The notes under the pieces: model-generated
Database searches by the model: none
Told to the model about the DNA's origin: nothing
What the model saw: only the letters and a program-made list of their open reading frames with translations
In this document: piece after piece, positions 46,564 through 55,826 of the stretch
Position numbering within the stretch: the first letter of the stretch is position 1
How the letters are laid out: each line of letters opens with the position of its first letter
Assembly: GCA_016926235.1 (NCBI GenBank)
Contig: JAFGOZ010000315.1
Location: 1-63,917 of the forward strand
Source of the DNA: Bacteroidales bacterium
Lineage (GTDB): Bacteria; Bacteroidota; Bacteroidia; Bacteroidales; UBA10428
Reading direction: 5' to 3'
DNA: 63,917 nt
Program-made: the position numbers and the translations under genes

Positions 46564-47275
46564 ATGTATTTACCATTATCTCCTGAACATCCAGAGCAAT
46601 AGTTTTTATATCCTTATCCTTAAATATCTCAATAGGAATAGGATCAAGAATTTTTACCCTGAACACTAGTCTGCCATTGAATATAAAATTATTGGGTTTA
46701 AGGGCCCTATTGCTCCCATCAATAATTACTGGAAGAATAGGAGCTTTTGCCTGCAATGCAACTTTAAAAGGTCCTGCTTTAAAATTTTTAATAACTCCAT
46801 CTCTTGACCGCGTACCTTCAGGAAAAAGTAAAACAGAACTACCCTTTTTAATTGATCTCTCACAATCAGCAATCATCTGCATGTAGGTTTCTCTTTTGTT
46901 CCTGTCTACTTTAATGTATCTGTTTAAAATCATTATCCATCCAATACCGGGAATCCTGAAATTCTCAACTTTTGTAACCCATTTATATGGGAAAAACAAT
47001 CCGTAGAGTATAGCTATATCCAGCAATGACTGATGATTTGCGAGAATAACATAAGTTTGTTTTCTCTTCATCTTTTCTCTTCCTTCAACCTTCATTCTCC
47101 ACAATGGATTGAGCCAGATATAAAGCATAGCCCACCAGGATGAAAAAAAATGGACAGCCACTAACCTTTTATCAAATAAAAACGTAAGCACATAAAGAAG
47201 GGTGATAACTGGTAAAAATAAAATAAAAGTTATCAACACCAATAGCCAAATATATATGGTTATTATAAGGTTCAT
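46535..47275 (-). CDS. 1-acylglycerol-3-phosphate O-acyltransferase (PlsC-like)
   Basis: Membrane acyltransferase that adds the second fatty acid in phosphatidic acid synthesis. The 246-aa protein has an N-terminal membrane helix (about 4-33), the HX4D box NHQSLLD (about 80-86), KWVTKVE, FPEGTRSRDG (about 152-161) and APILPVIIDGS. Other acyl-acceptors are possible because this family is broad. First gene of a three-gene minus-strand set. Confidence 0.92.
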   Translation of the reverse strand: MNLIITIYIWLLVLITFILFLPVITLLYVLTFLFDKRLVAVHFFSSWWAMLYIWLNPLWRMKVEGREKMKRKQTYVILANHQSLLDIAILYGLFFPYKWVTKVENFRIPGIGWIMILNRYIKVDRNKRETYMQMIADCERSIKKGSSVLLFPEGTRSRDGVIKNFKAGPFKVALQAKAPILPVIIDGSNRALKPNNFIFNGRLVFRVKILDPIPIEIFKDKDIKTIALDVQEIMVNTYDEIKNSDG

Positions 47276-47370
47276 TCAGTATTTTGGTTTTAACAAAAAT
47301 AATCTCATTTATAGAATAGATAGTAAATATTTGCTATTTTTGAGTATTACTAACCTAAAAAATACAGATA

Positions 47371-47709
47371 ATGAGGCCTTTAAAATCTGGTGTTGCTTTA
47401 TCAAAGTGGCTGTTGCGCATTGGTTTACTGGGTTTTATAGTAATTGCATATCTCGGTACCTTTAAAACCTTTGACTTCAGTTTCTCGTTCTTTATTTCTG
47501 CAATATATTTACTTCTAGCTACACTACTCTTTGTTGGAGGTTTTCTGGTTAATCCTGGATTAACAGTATTATCCGGTTTTTTAATCTTTGTATTTTCTAT
47601 ATATATATTGATTAGAAATTTTTCCGGGGCAATAGATATAGTGTTTTGTACGTATTTTATAATAGCCGCTATTGGCTTTAATTTTCTTGCCCGTGGCAAC
47701 AAGGGCTAA
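47371..47709 (+). CDS. Small four-helix membrane protein
   Basis: A 112-aa protein with about four hydrophobic helices (16-35, 38-58, 60-80, 88-108) and basic ends. No motif. ATG 47371 follows a purine-poor leader. It is divergent from plsC and 53 bp before the next + strand gene. Confidence 0.6.
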   Translation: MRPLKSGVALSKWLLRIGLLGFIVIAYLGTFKTFDFSFSFFISAIYLLLATLLFVGGFLVNPGLTVLSGFLIFVFSIYILIRNFSGAIDIVFCTYFIIAAIGFNFLARGNKG

Positions 47710-47762
47710 GAGACTTTGAATTTGGTATAATATTTGAGTTACATAACAAAAAACGAATTGTT

Positions 47763-48347
47763 ATGAAGAAGATTTTAACAGGTATGATTATATTGTTTTC
47801 TGCTACACTAATTTACAGTCAGGATGCACCAGTACTAGACACAATAATTAAACTTGGAGGCAGAAGAATATACGCGAAAGTAACAAACGTAGGATCTGTA
47901 GATATTAACTATGTTCTGCCAGATGATGAAAATATCTATACAATTGAACGGAAACAAATAGAAAGAATACATTATGCCTCAGGAAGAAAGGAAAAATTTA
48001 GTGATCCTGTAGTTGTTATCCTGGATGATGTAACAGATTGGAGGACAGTACTTATTACCCATGAGAAAAAAGATGTGGAAGGCTTTTATTACAGAGGCGA
48101 TATTAATGCAAAAGCACCCCCGAGTAACACTAAAAAAAGAGCTAAAAGCAATTGCGAGATAAGGCTCAAAAAGAAGGCTGCAGGTATTGGAGGCATAATA
48201 ATACTAATTACAAATGAAGAAGCCATTGGTGGGTATGGAGAAATGCCATCCTATTCGATGGAAGGAATTGCTTATGGAACAGAACCTTTACCAGATCCTG
48301 ATGAAAAGGAAATCAATGAACAGGATCCGGGCCAAATAAAAAGGTAA
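47763..48347 (+). CDS. Small exported protein of unknown function
   Basis: A 194-aa protein with a signal peptide (about 1-20, ending YSQD), then a beta-rich region. IIKLGGRRIYAKVTNVGSVDINYVLPDDENIYTIERKQIERIHYASGRKE resembles small domains that begin many Bacteroidota exported proteins. A basic stretch (NTKKRAKSNCEIRLKKKAAGIGG, about 120-142) and an acidic tail follow. The function is not recognised. Confidence 0.6.
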   Translation: MKKILTGMIILFSATLIYSQDAPVLDTIIKLGGRRIYAKVTNVGSVDINYVLPDDENIYTIERKQIERIHYASGRKEKFSDPVVVILDDVTDWRTVLITHEKKDVEGFYYRGDINAKAPPSNTKKRAKSNCEIRLKKKAAGIGGIIILITNEEAIGGYGEMPSYSMEGIAYGTEPLPDPDEKEINEQDPGQIKR

Positions 48348-48353
48348 AAAATA

Positions 48354-49322
48354 TTAAAACAGGTAATCTACAAATTTATCTATCTCAAGCCCTGCAATAA
48401 CAGGGCTTTTTAATTGCTCCTTCAATCTGTTCTTAATTTCTCCCGGGAAATGCGGTACACTCACCAATATCCTTTCGGCGATTTCAAGATCGCTATCAAA
48501 TTCACTACCCTTTGAAAAGCTCAATTGTTCAATCAATCCCTTCGAAACTTCCAATGAAAATGATATGGATTTAAATTTGGAAGTGTATGTGTATTTGGGT
48601 GAATACCCGAAATTCCATTGCCAGGTAGAGTACTTATTTTTTACCAAATCCTCAATTCGTCTCATCTCCCCTGAATTAAAATTTCGTTCATAATTCGTAT
48701 CAAAATCAATGGTTACACGGGTTATAATCTCATCCATAAAATCCTCAATGGAAATGGGCTGCTCCAAATATTCACTTATATTAGCGACTTGAGCTCTTCT
48801 CGAAGAAACCGCCTTATCAGAGAACTTATCCAGATTTACATTCAATGCTTCCTGGAGATTATTTAAATTGGCATTAAAAAGTAATGTCCCATGGTGCAGA
48901 ACTTTTGATTTGAAAACATGCGCAGCATTACCGGATATTTTCTTCCCGTCTACGGTTAAATCACTCTTACCTGAGAATATTGCCGGTACCTTAAAAGTAT
49001 TCAATACTTTTAAAATGGGTTCTGTATAACGGACAAAATCAACTTGTTTACCTTCTTCAGAACTTGTAATAAAAGTATAATTGACATTTCCCAAATCGTG
49101 ATAAACAGTGCCCCCTCCAGAGTTTCGCCGAACAACTTTAAGTAAATTTCTTTCTGTGTATGACAAATTTATTTCCTTTATTGTATTTTGATGCTTGCCA
49201 ACTATTATGGATGGATCATTTCTATAAATTAAGAATACATCTTCATAGCTATTCTTCAGCAAATATTCTTCGGCTGCAATATTAAAAAAGGGATCAGTTA
49301 TACTACTAATTAAGACGTACAT
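48354..49322 (-). CDS. lplA: Lipoate-protein ligase
   Basis: Attaches lipoate to carrier proteins such as glycine cleavage H protein. The 322-aa protein has the catalytic RRNSGGGTVYHDLGN motif (about 63-77), the Lys in SDLTVDGKKISGNA, and the C-terminal accessory domain (about 245-322) typical of full-length LplA. Useful for the GcvP-containing glycine cleavage system. Confidence 0.94.
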   Translation of the reverse strand: MYVLISSITDPFFNIAAEEYLLKNSYEDVFLIYRNDPSIIVGKHQNTIKEINLSYTERNLLKVVRRNSGGGTVYHDLGNVNYTFITSSEEGKQVDFVRYTEPILKVLNTFKVPAIFSGKSDLTVDGKKISGNAAHVFKSKVLHHGTLLFNANLNNLQEALNVNLDKFSDKAVSSRRAQVANISEYLEQPISIEDFMDEIITRVTIDFDTNYERNFNSGEMRRIEDLVKNKYSTWQWNFGYSPKYTYTSKFKSISFSLEVSKGLIEQLSFSKGSEFDSDLEIAERILVSVPHFPGEIKNRLKEQLKSPVIAGLEIDKFVDYLF

Positions 49323-49342
49323 TTTTTAAATTATTACCAAAA

Positions 49343-49350
49343 CAAATATA
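49343..49350 (-). promoter_or_regulatory. Candidate -7 box TATATTTG for lplA
   Basis: A perfect TAnnTTTG match on the minus strand, 21 bp upstream of the lplA start. Confidence 0.45.
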
Positions 49351-49468
49351 CAACCTAATATTGTAAATTATTCTTTAATAGATGCAAAGAAACGCATTAC
49401 TGTACGAAAAAAATAATAGTTTTGTTAAGCTTTGAACTCAAAATTTTTTTCACCTAATTTCTTTTGAA

Positions 49469-50116
49469 TTGAGCCATCATATCATACAATTAATAAGCCA
49501 GGGTGAACACCAGCAATTAGATTTTAAGTACGAAGTATCTGATTCGCAAAAACTTGCACGTACTCTTGTCGCCTTCTCCAACACGGATGGTGGCATCTTG
49601 CTTATTGGGGTAAGGGACAATGGCTCAATTAGAGGAATTCATTCTGATGAAGAATTGTATATGGTTGAATCAGCTGCACATTTGTTTAGCAAACCGCAAA
49701 TTAACTACGAAACCAAAATCTGGAATCTGGAAGGCAAAACAGTAATTGAAATTATAGTTCCTAAAGGTGATAAACGACCCTATTATGCAAGAAATGATGA
49801 AGGCAAATGGAAAGTATATATTCGCGTAAAAGATGAGAACTTTCTGGCTAACCATATTCTTTTGGAAGTATGGAAAAGAGAAGGCAGGAAAAAAGGCACG
49901 TATTTAAAACTGACCTCTATTGAGCAAAAACTACTGACTTACCTTGAAGATAATCCCAAAATTACAATAAAAGAATTTTGTAAGCTTTGCTCAATACCCA
50001 GAAGAAAAGCAGAATATGTTCTTATTAACCTGATTTCAATAAACGCAGTTTCTATAGAATTTACTTCAACAGATATATATTATTCACTGAATTCTGAAAC
50101 AAAGGAGAGAGGATAA
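49469..50116 (+). CDS. AlbA_2 domain putative DNA-binding regulator
   Basis: A 215-aa protein with an AlbA_2 (Schlafen-type) domain at about 1-125: EHQQLDFKYE, LVAFSNTDGGILLIGVRDNGSIRGI and the IEIIVPKGDKRPYYA strand. A C-terminal winged-helix segment follows (about 150-205, TIKEFCKLCSIPRRKAEYVLINL). The only good start is TTG 49469. These proteins are usually described as transcriptional regulators, but the target is unknown. Close to the convergent ispH. Confidence 0.85.
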   Translation: MSHHIIQLISQGEHQQLDFKYEVSDSQKLARTLVAFSNTDGGILLIGVRDNGSIRGIHSDEELYMVESAAHLFSKPQINYETKIWNLEGKTVIEIIVPKGDKRPYYARNDEGKWKVYIRVKDENFLANHILLEVWKREGRKKGTYLKLTSIEQKLLTYLEDNPKITIKEFCKLCSIPRRKAEYVLINLISINAVSIEFTSTDIYYSLNSETKERG

Positions 50117-50128
50117 TTTTAATCTCCA

Positions 50129-50977
50129 CTATAGCTTGCCAAGAAATTCTTTCACTCTTTCCATTTGCCATACCGGAGTTGATGTTGCACCTGTAACACC
50201 TACTTTTTCACCCTGGTTAAACCAATCCTGTGAAATATCATCCACACTGGAAATAAAATACGCCCGTGTACATTCATGGCAAATATTATATAATAATTTA
50301 CCATTTGAAGAATTTTTTCCGGCAACCATCAAAACAACATCCATCTCTTTACAAAACTTTCTAAGTTCTGCCTCCCTGTTGGTTACCTGTCTGCATATCG
50401 TGTCATTTACATTAACTTTCCTGCCTGATTGTTCAATTAAATTGATAGCTTTTCTGAACTTCTCCAGGTTCATGGTCGTCTGACTAAATAGAGTAACCTC
50501 TTGCGGTAAACTATCAATATTTAATTCCGCAGGTTCTTCAAAAACGATCGCCTCATTATTTGTATGTCCCTTTAATCCGATTGTTTCAGGATGATTATGT
50601 TTTCCAAAAATAAGAATTGTTTCACCATGAGTGTATGCTTTCAAAATTCTTTTCTGGATTTTAAGGATAATTGGACATGAAGCATCAATAATTATATTTT
50701 TATTCTGTTTCGCCAGATCATATGTTGAAGGAGGTTCTCCATGAGCCCTTAATAAGACTTTTACATTTTTTAAACTTCCGAGCTGATTATGATCAATCGT
50801 AATCAAACCTTGGGATTCCAAACGGTTCATCTCGGCATCATTGTGAACCAATTGACCCAAACAATAAATTTTATCACCACTTACCAACACTTCTTCAGCC
50901 TTATTGATAGCCGCAACCACTCCAAAACAAAAGCCTGAATTAGCATTAATCCTGATATCCAAATTTAATTTACCCAC
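50129..50977 (-). CDS. ispH: 4-hydroxy-3-methylbut-2-enyl diphosphate reductase
   Basis: Last enzyme of the MEP isoprenoid pathway, an Fe-S protein making IPP and DMAPP. Ligand Cys are visible in NSGFCFGV, in IDASCPI and in NDTICRQVTNRE. Catalytic segments are LVHNDAEMNRL, GKHNHPETIGLKGH and VGVTGATSTP. The start is set at GTG 50977 because the family begins close before the first beta strand; TTG 50962 is also possible, and the frame is open to ATG 51037, which would add 20 poorly conserved residues. Confidence 0.93.
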   Translation of the reverse strand: MGKLNLDIRINANSGFCFGVVAAINKAEEVLVSGDKIYCLGQLVHNDAEMNRLESQGLITIDHNQLGSLKNVKVLLRAHGEPPSTYDLAKQNKNIIIDASCPIILKIQKRILKAYTHGETILIFGKHNHPETIGLKGHTNNEAIVFEEPAELNIDSLPQEVTLFSQTTMNLEKFRKAINLIEQSGRKVNVNDTICRQVTNREAELRKFCKEMDVVLMVAGKNSSNGKLLYNICHECTRAYFISSVDDISQDWFNQGEKVGVTGATSTPVWQMERVKEFLGKL

Positions 50978-51109
50978 AAGAATTAAAATATTTGCAAACT
51001 TAATGAAAACATTGGTAATGCCTTTATTGCAACACAATTAATATGGATAATGTTTATATTTGTCCGAAAAAAAGTTGACTGACATTACCTTAAATTCATC
51101 TATTTCAAC

Positions 51110-51877
51110 ATGAATTCCAGGATACTAAAAATACTTTGGATCACACTGCTCTCTATATCCTATGGTGGATTATCCTATTGCGGACCTTATGACTGGAGAT
51201 TGTCTTCTCTGGGTACTATGGGAATAGCGGGATTTGGATATCTCGCATATAAAAAAGATTTTCAAACTGCCCTGGGATTAAAGATGAACTGGAAAAGTAT
51301 ATTACTCTCCTTTATTTTATTGGCAGTTTTTGTATTTGGTACTTATTATCTTATGAAATATATAGGAAATAGCAAAGGGATCATCCTGTATCCGGGCAAT
51401 TACAAAAACTACTACCACATCTTTTTCTACACCCTCAATGAAGAAATTGTACTTGGAGGTATTTTGATTTATATTCTTAAGGTGAAATGGAAAATTCGAC
51501 CTATACCCATTACATTTAGCCTGGCTCTATTTTTTGCTTCATTGCATTACATTTTTTATAGATGGGTTTTTATCTTCCACACCAATTTGCATATTTTCAC
51601 ATTGATAACACTATTTTTCGTGGGAGTCCTCCGGTATTTATTTATCCTCAAGACAAATCATATAGGATATGCATGGGCGCTACATTTTGGCTGGATGGTT
51701 TTAATGTTTGGAGGAAATCATTTATACATTAGTACAAATGAACGATTGAATGAACCCCAACTTTTTAATATTTATTTGGGATCCTATGAAATGCTGGGAA
51801 TTTCGTTTTTTCTGGCAAGTATCTATTTTATAATCATTAGAAAATCTTTAACCAAAAGTAAAATAACAGCTCGCTGA
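51110..51877 (+). CDS. CPBP-like intramembrane protein, likely degenerate
   Basis: A 255-aa protein with about seven membrane helices. It shows the CPBP/CAAX protease pattern of an EE pair (TLNEEIVLGG, about 110-119), then FASLHY with a His, then WALHFGWM with a second His. The usual EExxxR arginine is replaced by glycine, so catalysis is doubtful. ATG 51110 follows a TATATTTG -7 box at 51055-51062. Convergence with other genes gives no hint of substrate. Confidence 0.65.
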   Translation: MNSRILKILWITLLSISYGGLSYCGPYDWRLSSLGTMGIAGFGYLAYKKDFQTALGLKMNWKSILLSFILLAVFVFGTYYLMKYIGNSKGIILYPGNYKNYYHIFFYTLNEEIVLGGILIYILKVKWKIRPIPITFSLALFFASLHYIFYRWVFIFHTNLHIFTLITLFFVGVLRYLFILKTNHIGYAWALHFGWMVLMFGGNHLYISTNERLNEPQLFNIYLGSYEMLGISFFLASIYFIIIRKSLTKSKITAR

Positions 51878-51928
51878 TTTTTGCAGAAAAGAAATATTTT
51901 TTCTGTGTTTATCTGAAAAAAACAAACA

Positions 51929-51960
51929 TTTGCCAATCACTGAACCTTTCGTTAATTTTG
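51929..51960 (+). promoter_or_regulatory. Promoter of the hypF-hypE operon
   Basis: A TTTG at 51929-51932 and TAATTTTG at 51953-51960 are 20 bp apart. This matches the Bacteroidota -33/-7 consensus (TTG, about 19 bp, TAnnTTTG). The -7 box ends 18 bp before the hypF ATG, so the 5' leader is very short. Confidence 0.7.
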
Positions 51961-51978
51961 CCGTTCTTCTCACTACGA

Positions 51979-54237
51979 ATGATAAATACTTATCAAATAG
52001 AAGTTACAGGTCTGGTACAAGGCGTGGGATTCAGACCGTTTATTTACCGAATTGCACAACATCGGGGTCTTAAAGGGATTGTGCGAAATACAAACAGGAA
52101 TGTCATCATTGAGGTAAATGCCGATGAAATAACTATACATGAATTCATTTCAACTATAAAAAACGAAGCTCCACTTGCAGCATCCATAAAATCAATAGAT
52201 TTTTCCATTAAAGAAACTACAAACTTTGCTGAATTTTCTATAGTAAAGAGTGAAAGTACTTCATACTTCATAACTGAAGTAAGTCCGGATATATCAGTTT
52301 GTCCTGAATGCCTTGAAGACATGAAGGTACAGGAGAACCGGATACATTACCCCTTTATAAATTGCACCAACTGCGGGCCCCGCTTTAGTATTATTAAGGA
52401 ATTGCCCTATGATCGTAAGAATACAACCATGGGTGTATTTGAAATGTGTGATGACTGCATGATTGAATATACAAACATTTACGATCGAAGGTTTCATGCA
52501 CAACCTGTAGCATGTAGTATTTGTGGCCCACATTATGAGCTGGAAATAAATGGGAAGACTATTTCAGATATAGATGAAATAGTATCAGAAGTCCACAAGC
52601 TTATTGATAATGGTAAAGTAATTGCTATTAAAGGTATTGGTGGTTATTTTATTTCCTGCGATGCATTAAATGAGGCAGCGGTGCAAAAACTAAGATCCGG
52701 GAAAAAACGTTATGGAAAACCCTTTGCTGTGATGTTTCGTGACATTGAAGCCATTAAACAATTCGCAAAAGTCAATGATGAAGAAGCAAAATTGCTAATT
52801 TCCTGGAGAAAACCGATTGTGTTGTTAAATCTTTCAACTTCGCTGGCACAATCTGTAACAATGGGATTTTCAACCATAGGAGCAATGTTGCCTTATATGC
52901 CTTTGCACAACTTGTTATTCGAAAAACTTAAAACTCCTGCAATAGTTCTCACTTCCGGAAACCTTTCCGAAGAGCCCATTTGTATCTTCAATAAGGAAGC
53001 CAGGCAAAAACTGGGCCCCATCACCGATGCATTGATTTCCTACAACAGAGAAGTGCATAACCGGGTGGATGATTCGGTTACAATGATTGCTAATAAGAAG
53101 GAACACATTATTCGTCGTTCAAGAGGATATGCCCCATCACCCATTGATCTTAAACTTAATACGGAAGGAATTTTAGCTACCGGTGCAGAACTGGTTAACT
53201 GTTTTTGTATTGGAAAAGGTAACCAGGCCTTACTGAGTCAGCATATTGGCGACCTAAAAAATTTTGAGACCTACGAGTTCTTTATTGAATCGATTGACCG
53301 GTATAAAAATCTGTTTCGCTTTACTCCACAGCTAATTGCCTGTGATATGCATCCGGATTACTTGTCCACACGATATGCCAAAGAATCAGGAATCCCGTAT
53401 ACGGAAATACAGCATCACCATGCGCATATAGCGGCCTGCATGGCAGAATATGGTTTGGACGAAAAGGTTATAGGCTTTAGTTTTGATGGAACAGGCCTGG
53501 GAACTGATGGTGCTATTTGGGGAGGAGAAGTGTTGCTTTGTGACCTGAATACATTTGAACGTCCTTTACAATTTGAATATTTTCCCTTGCCTGGAGGAGA
53601 CAAAGCTGTAGAAGAGCCTTGGCGAATGGCAGTTTCATACCTGTACTCCATATACAAAGAAAACTTTTTTTCTTTGAACTTACCATTTATGCAAAATGTG
53701 GATGAAAAAATGGTTACATTGATACTTCAAGCTATTGATAAAAAAATAAATAGTCCGCTTACATCCAGTTGCGGAAGACTATTTGATGCTGTAGCAGCTA
53801 TGACAGGAGCATGCTCAGCTTCACAATTTCATGCAGAGGCTCCCATGCGATTGGAAAGCTTGATTAAACCAGATTGTGATGAATCTTATGAAGTTGAAAT
53901 ATCCGGCAGCATCAAAACAAGTAAGATAATCAAACAAATAGTGGATGATATTCATGCCTCACAACATCCATCACAAATAGCCACAAAATTCCATAATACA
54001 ATTATAAATAGTATTTTTGCATCTGCAAAACAAATTGCTGATACGACCGGAATTAAAAAGGTGGTATTATCTGGTGGTACATTCCAGAACCGCTACCTTA
54101 TTGAAAAGGCAGAAGAAGGATTAAAGAAAAGAAAATTTGAAGTATTTATACCTTGCCAGGTACCGGCAAATGATGGCGGTATAGCGCTGGGACAAATGGC
54201 TATAGCAGCAAAAAGGAGGGAACTACAATGTGTTTAA
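51979..54237 (+). CDS. hypF: Carbamoyltransferase HypF
   Basis: First enzyme of cyanide-ligand synthesis for [NiFe] hydrogenases: it takes carbamoyl phosphate and passes the carbamoyl group to HypE. The 752-aa protein has an N-terminal acylphosphatase domain (about 1-90, GVGFRPF), two zinc fingers (CPEC...CTNC and CDDC...CSIC, about 107-180), a YrdC-like domain (about 195-375) and a Kae1-like C-terminal domain with HHHAHIAACMAE. The start is ATG 51979, which opens MINTYQIEV at the acylphosphatase strand; the frame is open to TTG 51958. It overlaps hypC by 10 bp. Confidence 0.97.
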   Translation: MINTYQIEVTGLVQGVGFRPFIYRIAQHRGLKGIVRNTNRNVIIEVNADEITIHEFISTIKNEAPLAASIKSIDFSIKETTNFAEFSIVKSESTSYFITEVSPDISVCPECLEDMKVQENRIHYPFINCTNCGPRFSIIKELPYDRKNTTMGVFEMCDDCMIEYTNIYDRRFHAQPVACSICGPHYELEINGKTISDIDEIVSEVHKLIDNGKVIAIKGIGGYFISCDALNEAAVQKLRSGKKRYGKPFAVMFRDIEAIKQFAKVNDEEAKLLISWRKPIVLLNLSTSLAQSVTMGFSTIGAMLPYMPLHNLLFEKLKTPAIVLTSGNLSEEPICIFNKEARQKLGPITDALISYNREVHNRVDDSVTMIANKKEHIIRRSRGYAPSPIDLKLNTEGILATGAELVNCFCIGKGNQALLSQHIGDLKNFETYEFFIESIDRYKNLFRFTPQLIACDMHPDYLSTRYAKESGIPYTEIQHHHAHIAACMAEYGLDEKVIGFSFDGTGLGTDGAIWGGEVLLCDLNTFERPLQFEYFPLPGGDKAVEEPWRMAVSYLYSIYKENFFSLNLPFMQNVDEKMVTLILQAIDKKINSPLTSSCGRLFDAVAAMTGACSASQFHAEAPMRLESLIKPDCDESYEVEISGSIKTSKIIKQIVDDIHASQHPSQIATKFHNTIINSIFASAKQIADTTGIKKVVLSGGTFQNRYLIEKAEEGLKKRKFEVFIPCQVPANDGGIALGQMAIAAKRRELQCV

Positions 54238-54479
54238 GCATGCCTGCAAAAGTGATAGAGATAAATGGCGATATTGCCAAAGCATCTGTTGGCGGAACCA
54301 TTATCGAAGCCGGCTTGCATATGCTCGATGATGTGCAGGTAGGAGATTACATCCTGGTACATACGGGCTTTGCATTGCAAAAAATAAGTGAAGAGGAGGC
54401 TGAAGAAACTTTGAAATTATTTAAGGAATATGAAGACTTCAACGAAATGCTGGATGACGAAGAAAATAAAAAATTATAG
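54228..54479 (+). CDS. hypC: Hydrogenase assembly chaperone HypC
   Basis: An 83-aa chaperone that, with HypD, carries the Fe(CN)2CO unit to the hydrogenase large subunit. Essential Cys2 is in MCLSMPAKV, and the OB-like core continues with GDYILVHTGFALQKI. The acidic C-terminal tail is usual. It overlaps hypF by 10 bp and is followed 3 bp later by an extra small gene rather than directly by hypD. Confidence 0.95.
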   Translation: MCLSMPAKVIEINGDIAKASVGGTIIEAGLHMLDDVQVGDYILVHTGFALQKISEEEAEETLKLFKEYEDFNEMLDDEENKKL

Positions 54480-54482
54480 ATA

Positions 54483-54707
54483 ATGAGAAATATAGATACC
54501 AGTAAACTTTCACAGGACGAATGCTGGGGCATTCAGATAAATGGAACAAAACACTGTGCTAACTGCAAATTTACAGGGATCAGCGCCTGCGTAGGTAAAA
54601 ATATTATTGCAACCGGACGGAACTCAAAAGGTTACAGGATTGATGAAAACGGCCTTGTAGAAGATGACTGCATACCTCCAGGCAGCAAGTCAAAAGTTAT
54701 AATATAG
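54483..54707 (+). CDS. Small five-cysteine protein between hypC and hypD
   Basis: A 74-aa protein I do not recognise. Cysteines are at 14, 25, 28, 36 and 63, and His24 sits beside C25. The spacing HCxxC followed by a Cys eight residues on suggests a metal or Fe-S site. It starts 3 bp after hypC and ends 4 bp before hypD, so it must be co-translated with the Hyp proteins. It could be a cofactor carrier, redox partner or regulator in hydrogenase maturation. This position is usually empty in hyp operons (family knowledge). Confidence 0.75.
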   Translation: MRNIDTSKLSQDECWGIQINGTKHCANCKFTGISACVGKNIIATGRNSKGYRIDENGLVEDDCIPPGSKSKVII

Positions 54708-54711
54708 AACC

Positions 54712-55794
54712 GTGAAGTACATTGACGAATTTCGCGATAAAAACCTGGTAAAAACCATCACCAGACAGATACATAAAATTTCCTCAAAACCTGTGGCATT
54801 GATGGAAGTATGTGGAGGGCATACCATGGCTATTCAAAAATTCGGTATTCCGTCGCTTCTTCCTGAAAATATACGGTTACTTTCAGGTCCCGGATGTCCG
54901 GTTTGTGTCACTGGCAGAGAGTTTATTGATAAAGCTATTGCCCTTTCCCGTCAAAAAGATGTTATTATTACTACCTATGGAGATTTGATCCGGGTTCCGG
55001 GTTCAAAATCTACACTTGACATGGAAAAAGCAAATGGTGCTAAAATCCGGATGGTTTTTTCAACCCTGGAAGCCATAAAAATTGCCAAAGCTAATCCTGA
55101 TAAAAAGGTTGTTTTTCTTGGTATCGGATTTGAAACTACTACCCCGTCGAGTGCCATGGGAATTATCCTTGCCAAAAAAGAAAGCCTTAAAAACTTCTTT
55201 GTACTAAGTTCACATAAAGTGATGCCCCCTGCCATGTCGGCATTAATTGATGAAGGTGTAAAAATTGACGGCTATATAGCTCCCGGACACGTAAGTGCGA
55301 TTACCGGGTCTTCCATTTACATGGATATTCCAAAAAATTATGGCCTTTCAGTTGTTATCTCAGGTTTCGAACCGGTTGATCTCCTGCAATCCATTTACAT
55401 GCTGGTGAAACAAAGAGAAGATAATACACCCCGTGTGGAAATACAATACAAGCGTGTAGTGACACCCGAAGGAAATCAAAAAGCTCAGGCAATGATGAAT
55501 GAAGTGTTTGAACCCCGTGAAGATTGGTGGCGAGGATTAGGTATCTTACCGGATAGCGGATTAGGTATCAGGGAAAAATATTCACACTTTGACGCTGAGA
55601 AACAATTTGATATTAAAATTCAACCTGCACCCGAGCCTAAAGGTTGTATATGCGGAGAAATTTTAAAAGGATTAAAGAATCCTAAAGAGTGTAAACTTTT
55701 TGGGAAAGCGTGTAATCCACAAAACCCGGTGGGTGCTTGCATGGTATCAAGTGAGGGAGCTTGCCATGCTCATTATAAATATGCCGAAGTATAA
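54712..55794 (+). CDS. hypD: Hydrogenase maturation protein HypD
   Basis: Fe-S protein that, with HypC, assembles the Fe(CN)2CO unit. The 360-aa protein has CGGHTM (about 34-39), GPGCPVCVT (about 61-69), GFETTTPSSAMG and the C-terminal [4Fe-4S] region with CICGEILKG, CKLFGKAC and GACMVSSEGACHAHY. The start codon is GTG 54712, 4 bp after the five-Cys gene. Confidence 0.97.
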   Translation: MKYIDEFRDKNLVKTITRQIHKISSKPVALMEVCGGHTMAIQKFGIPSLLPENIRLLSGPGCPVCVTGREFIDKAIALSRQKDVIITTYGDLIRVPGSKSTLDMEKANGAKIRMVFSTLEAIKIAKANPDKKVVFLGIGFETTTPSSAMGIILAKKESLKNFFVLSSHKVMPPAMSALIDEGVKIDGYIAPGHVSAITGSSIYMDIPKNYGLSVVISGFEPVDLLQSIYMLVKQREDNTPRVEIQYKRVVTPEGNQKAQAMMNEVFEPREDWWRGLGILPDSGLGIREKYSHFDAEKQFDIKIQPAPEPKGCICGEILKGLKNPKECKLFGKACNPQNPVGACMVSSEGACHAHYKYAEV

Positions 55795-55826
55795 ATTATT
55801 AATATGTATTTTATAATCCAATATCC

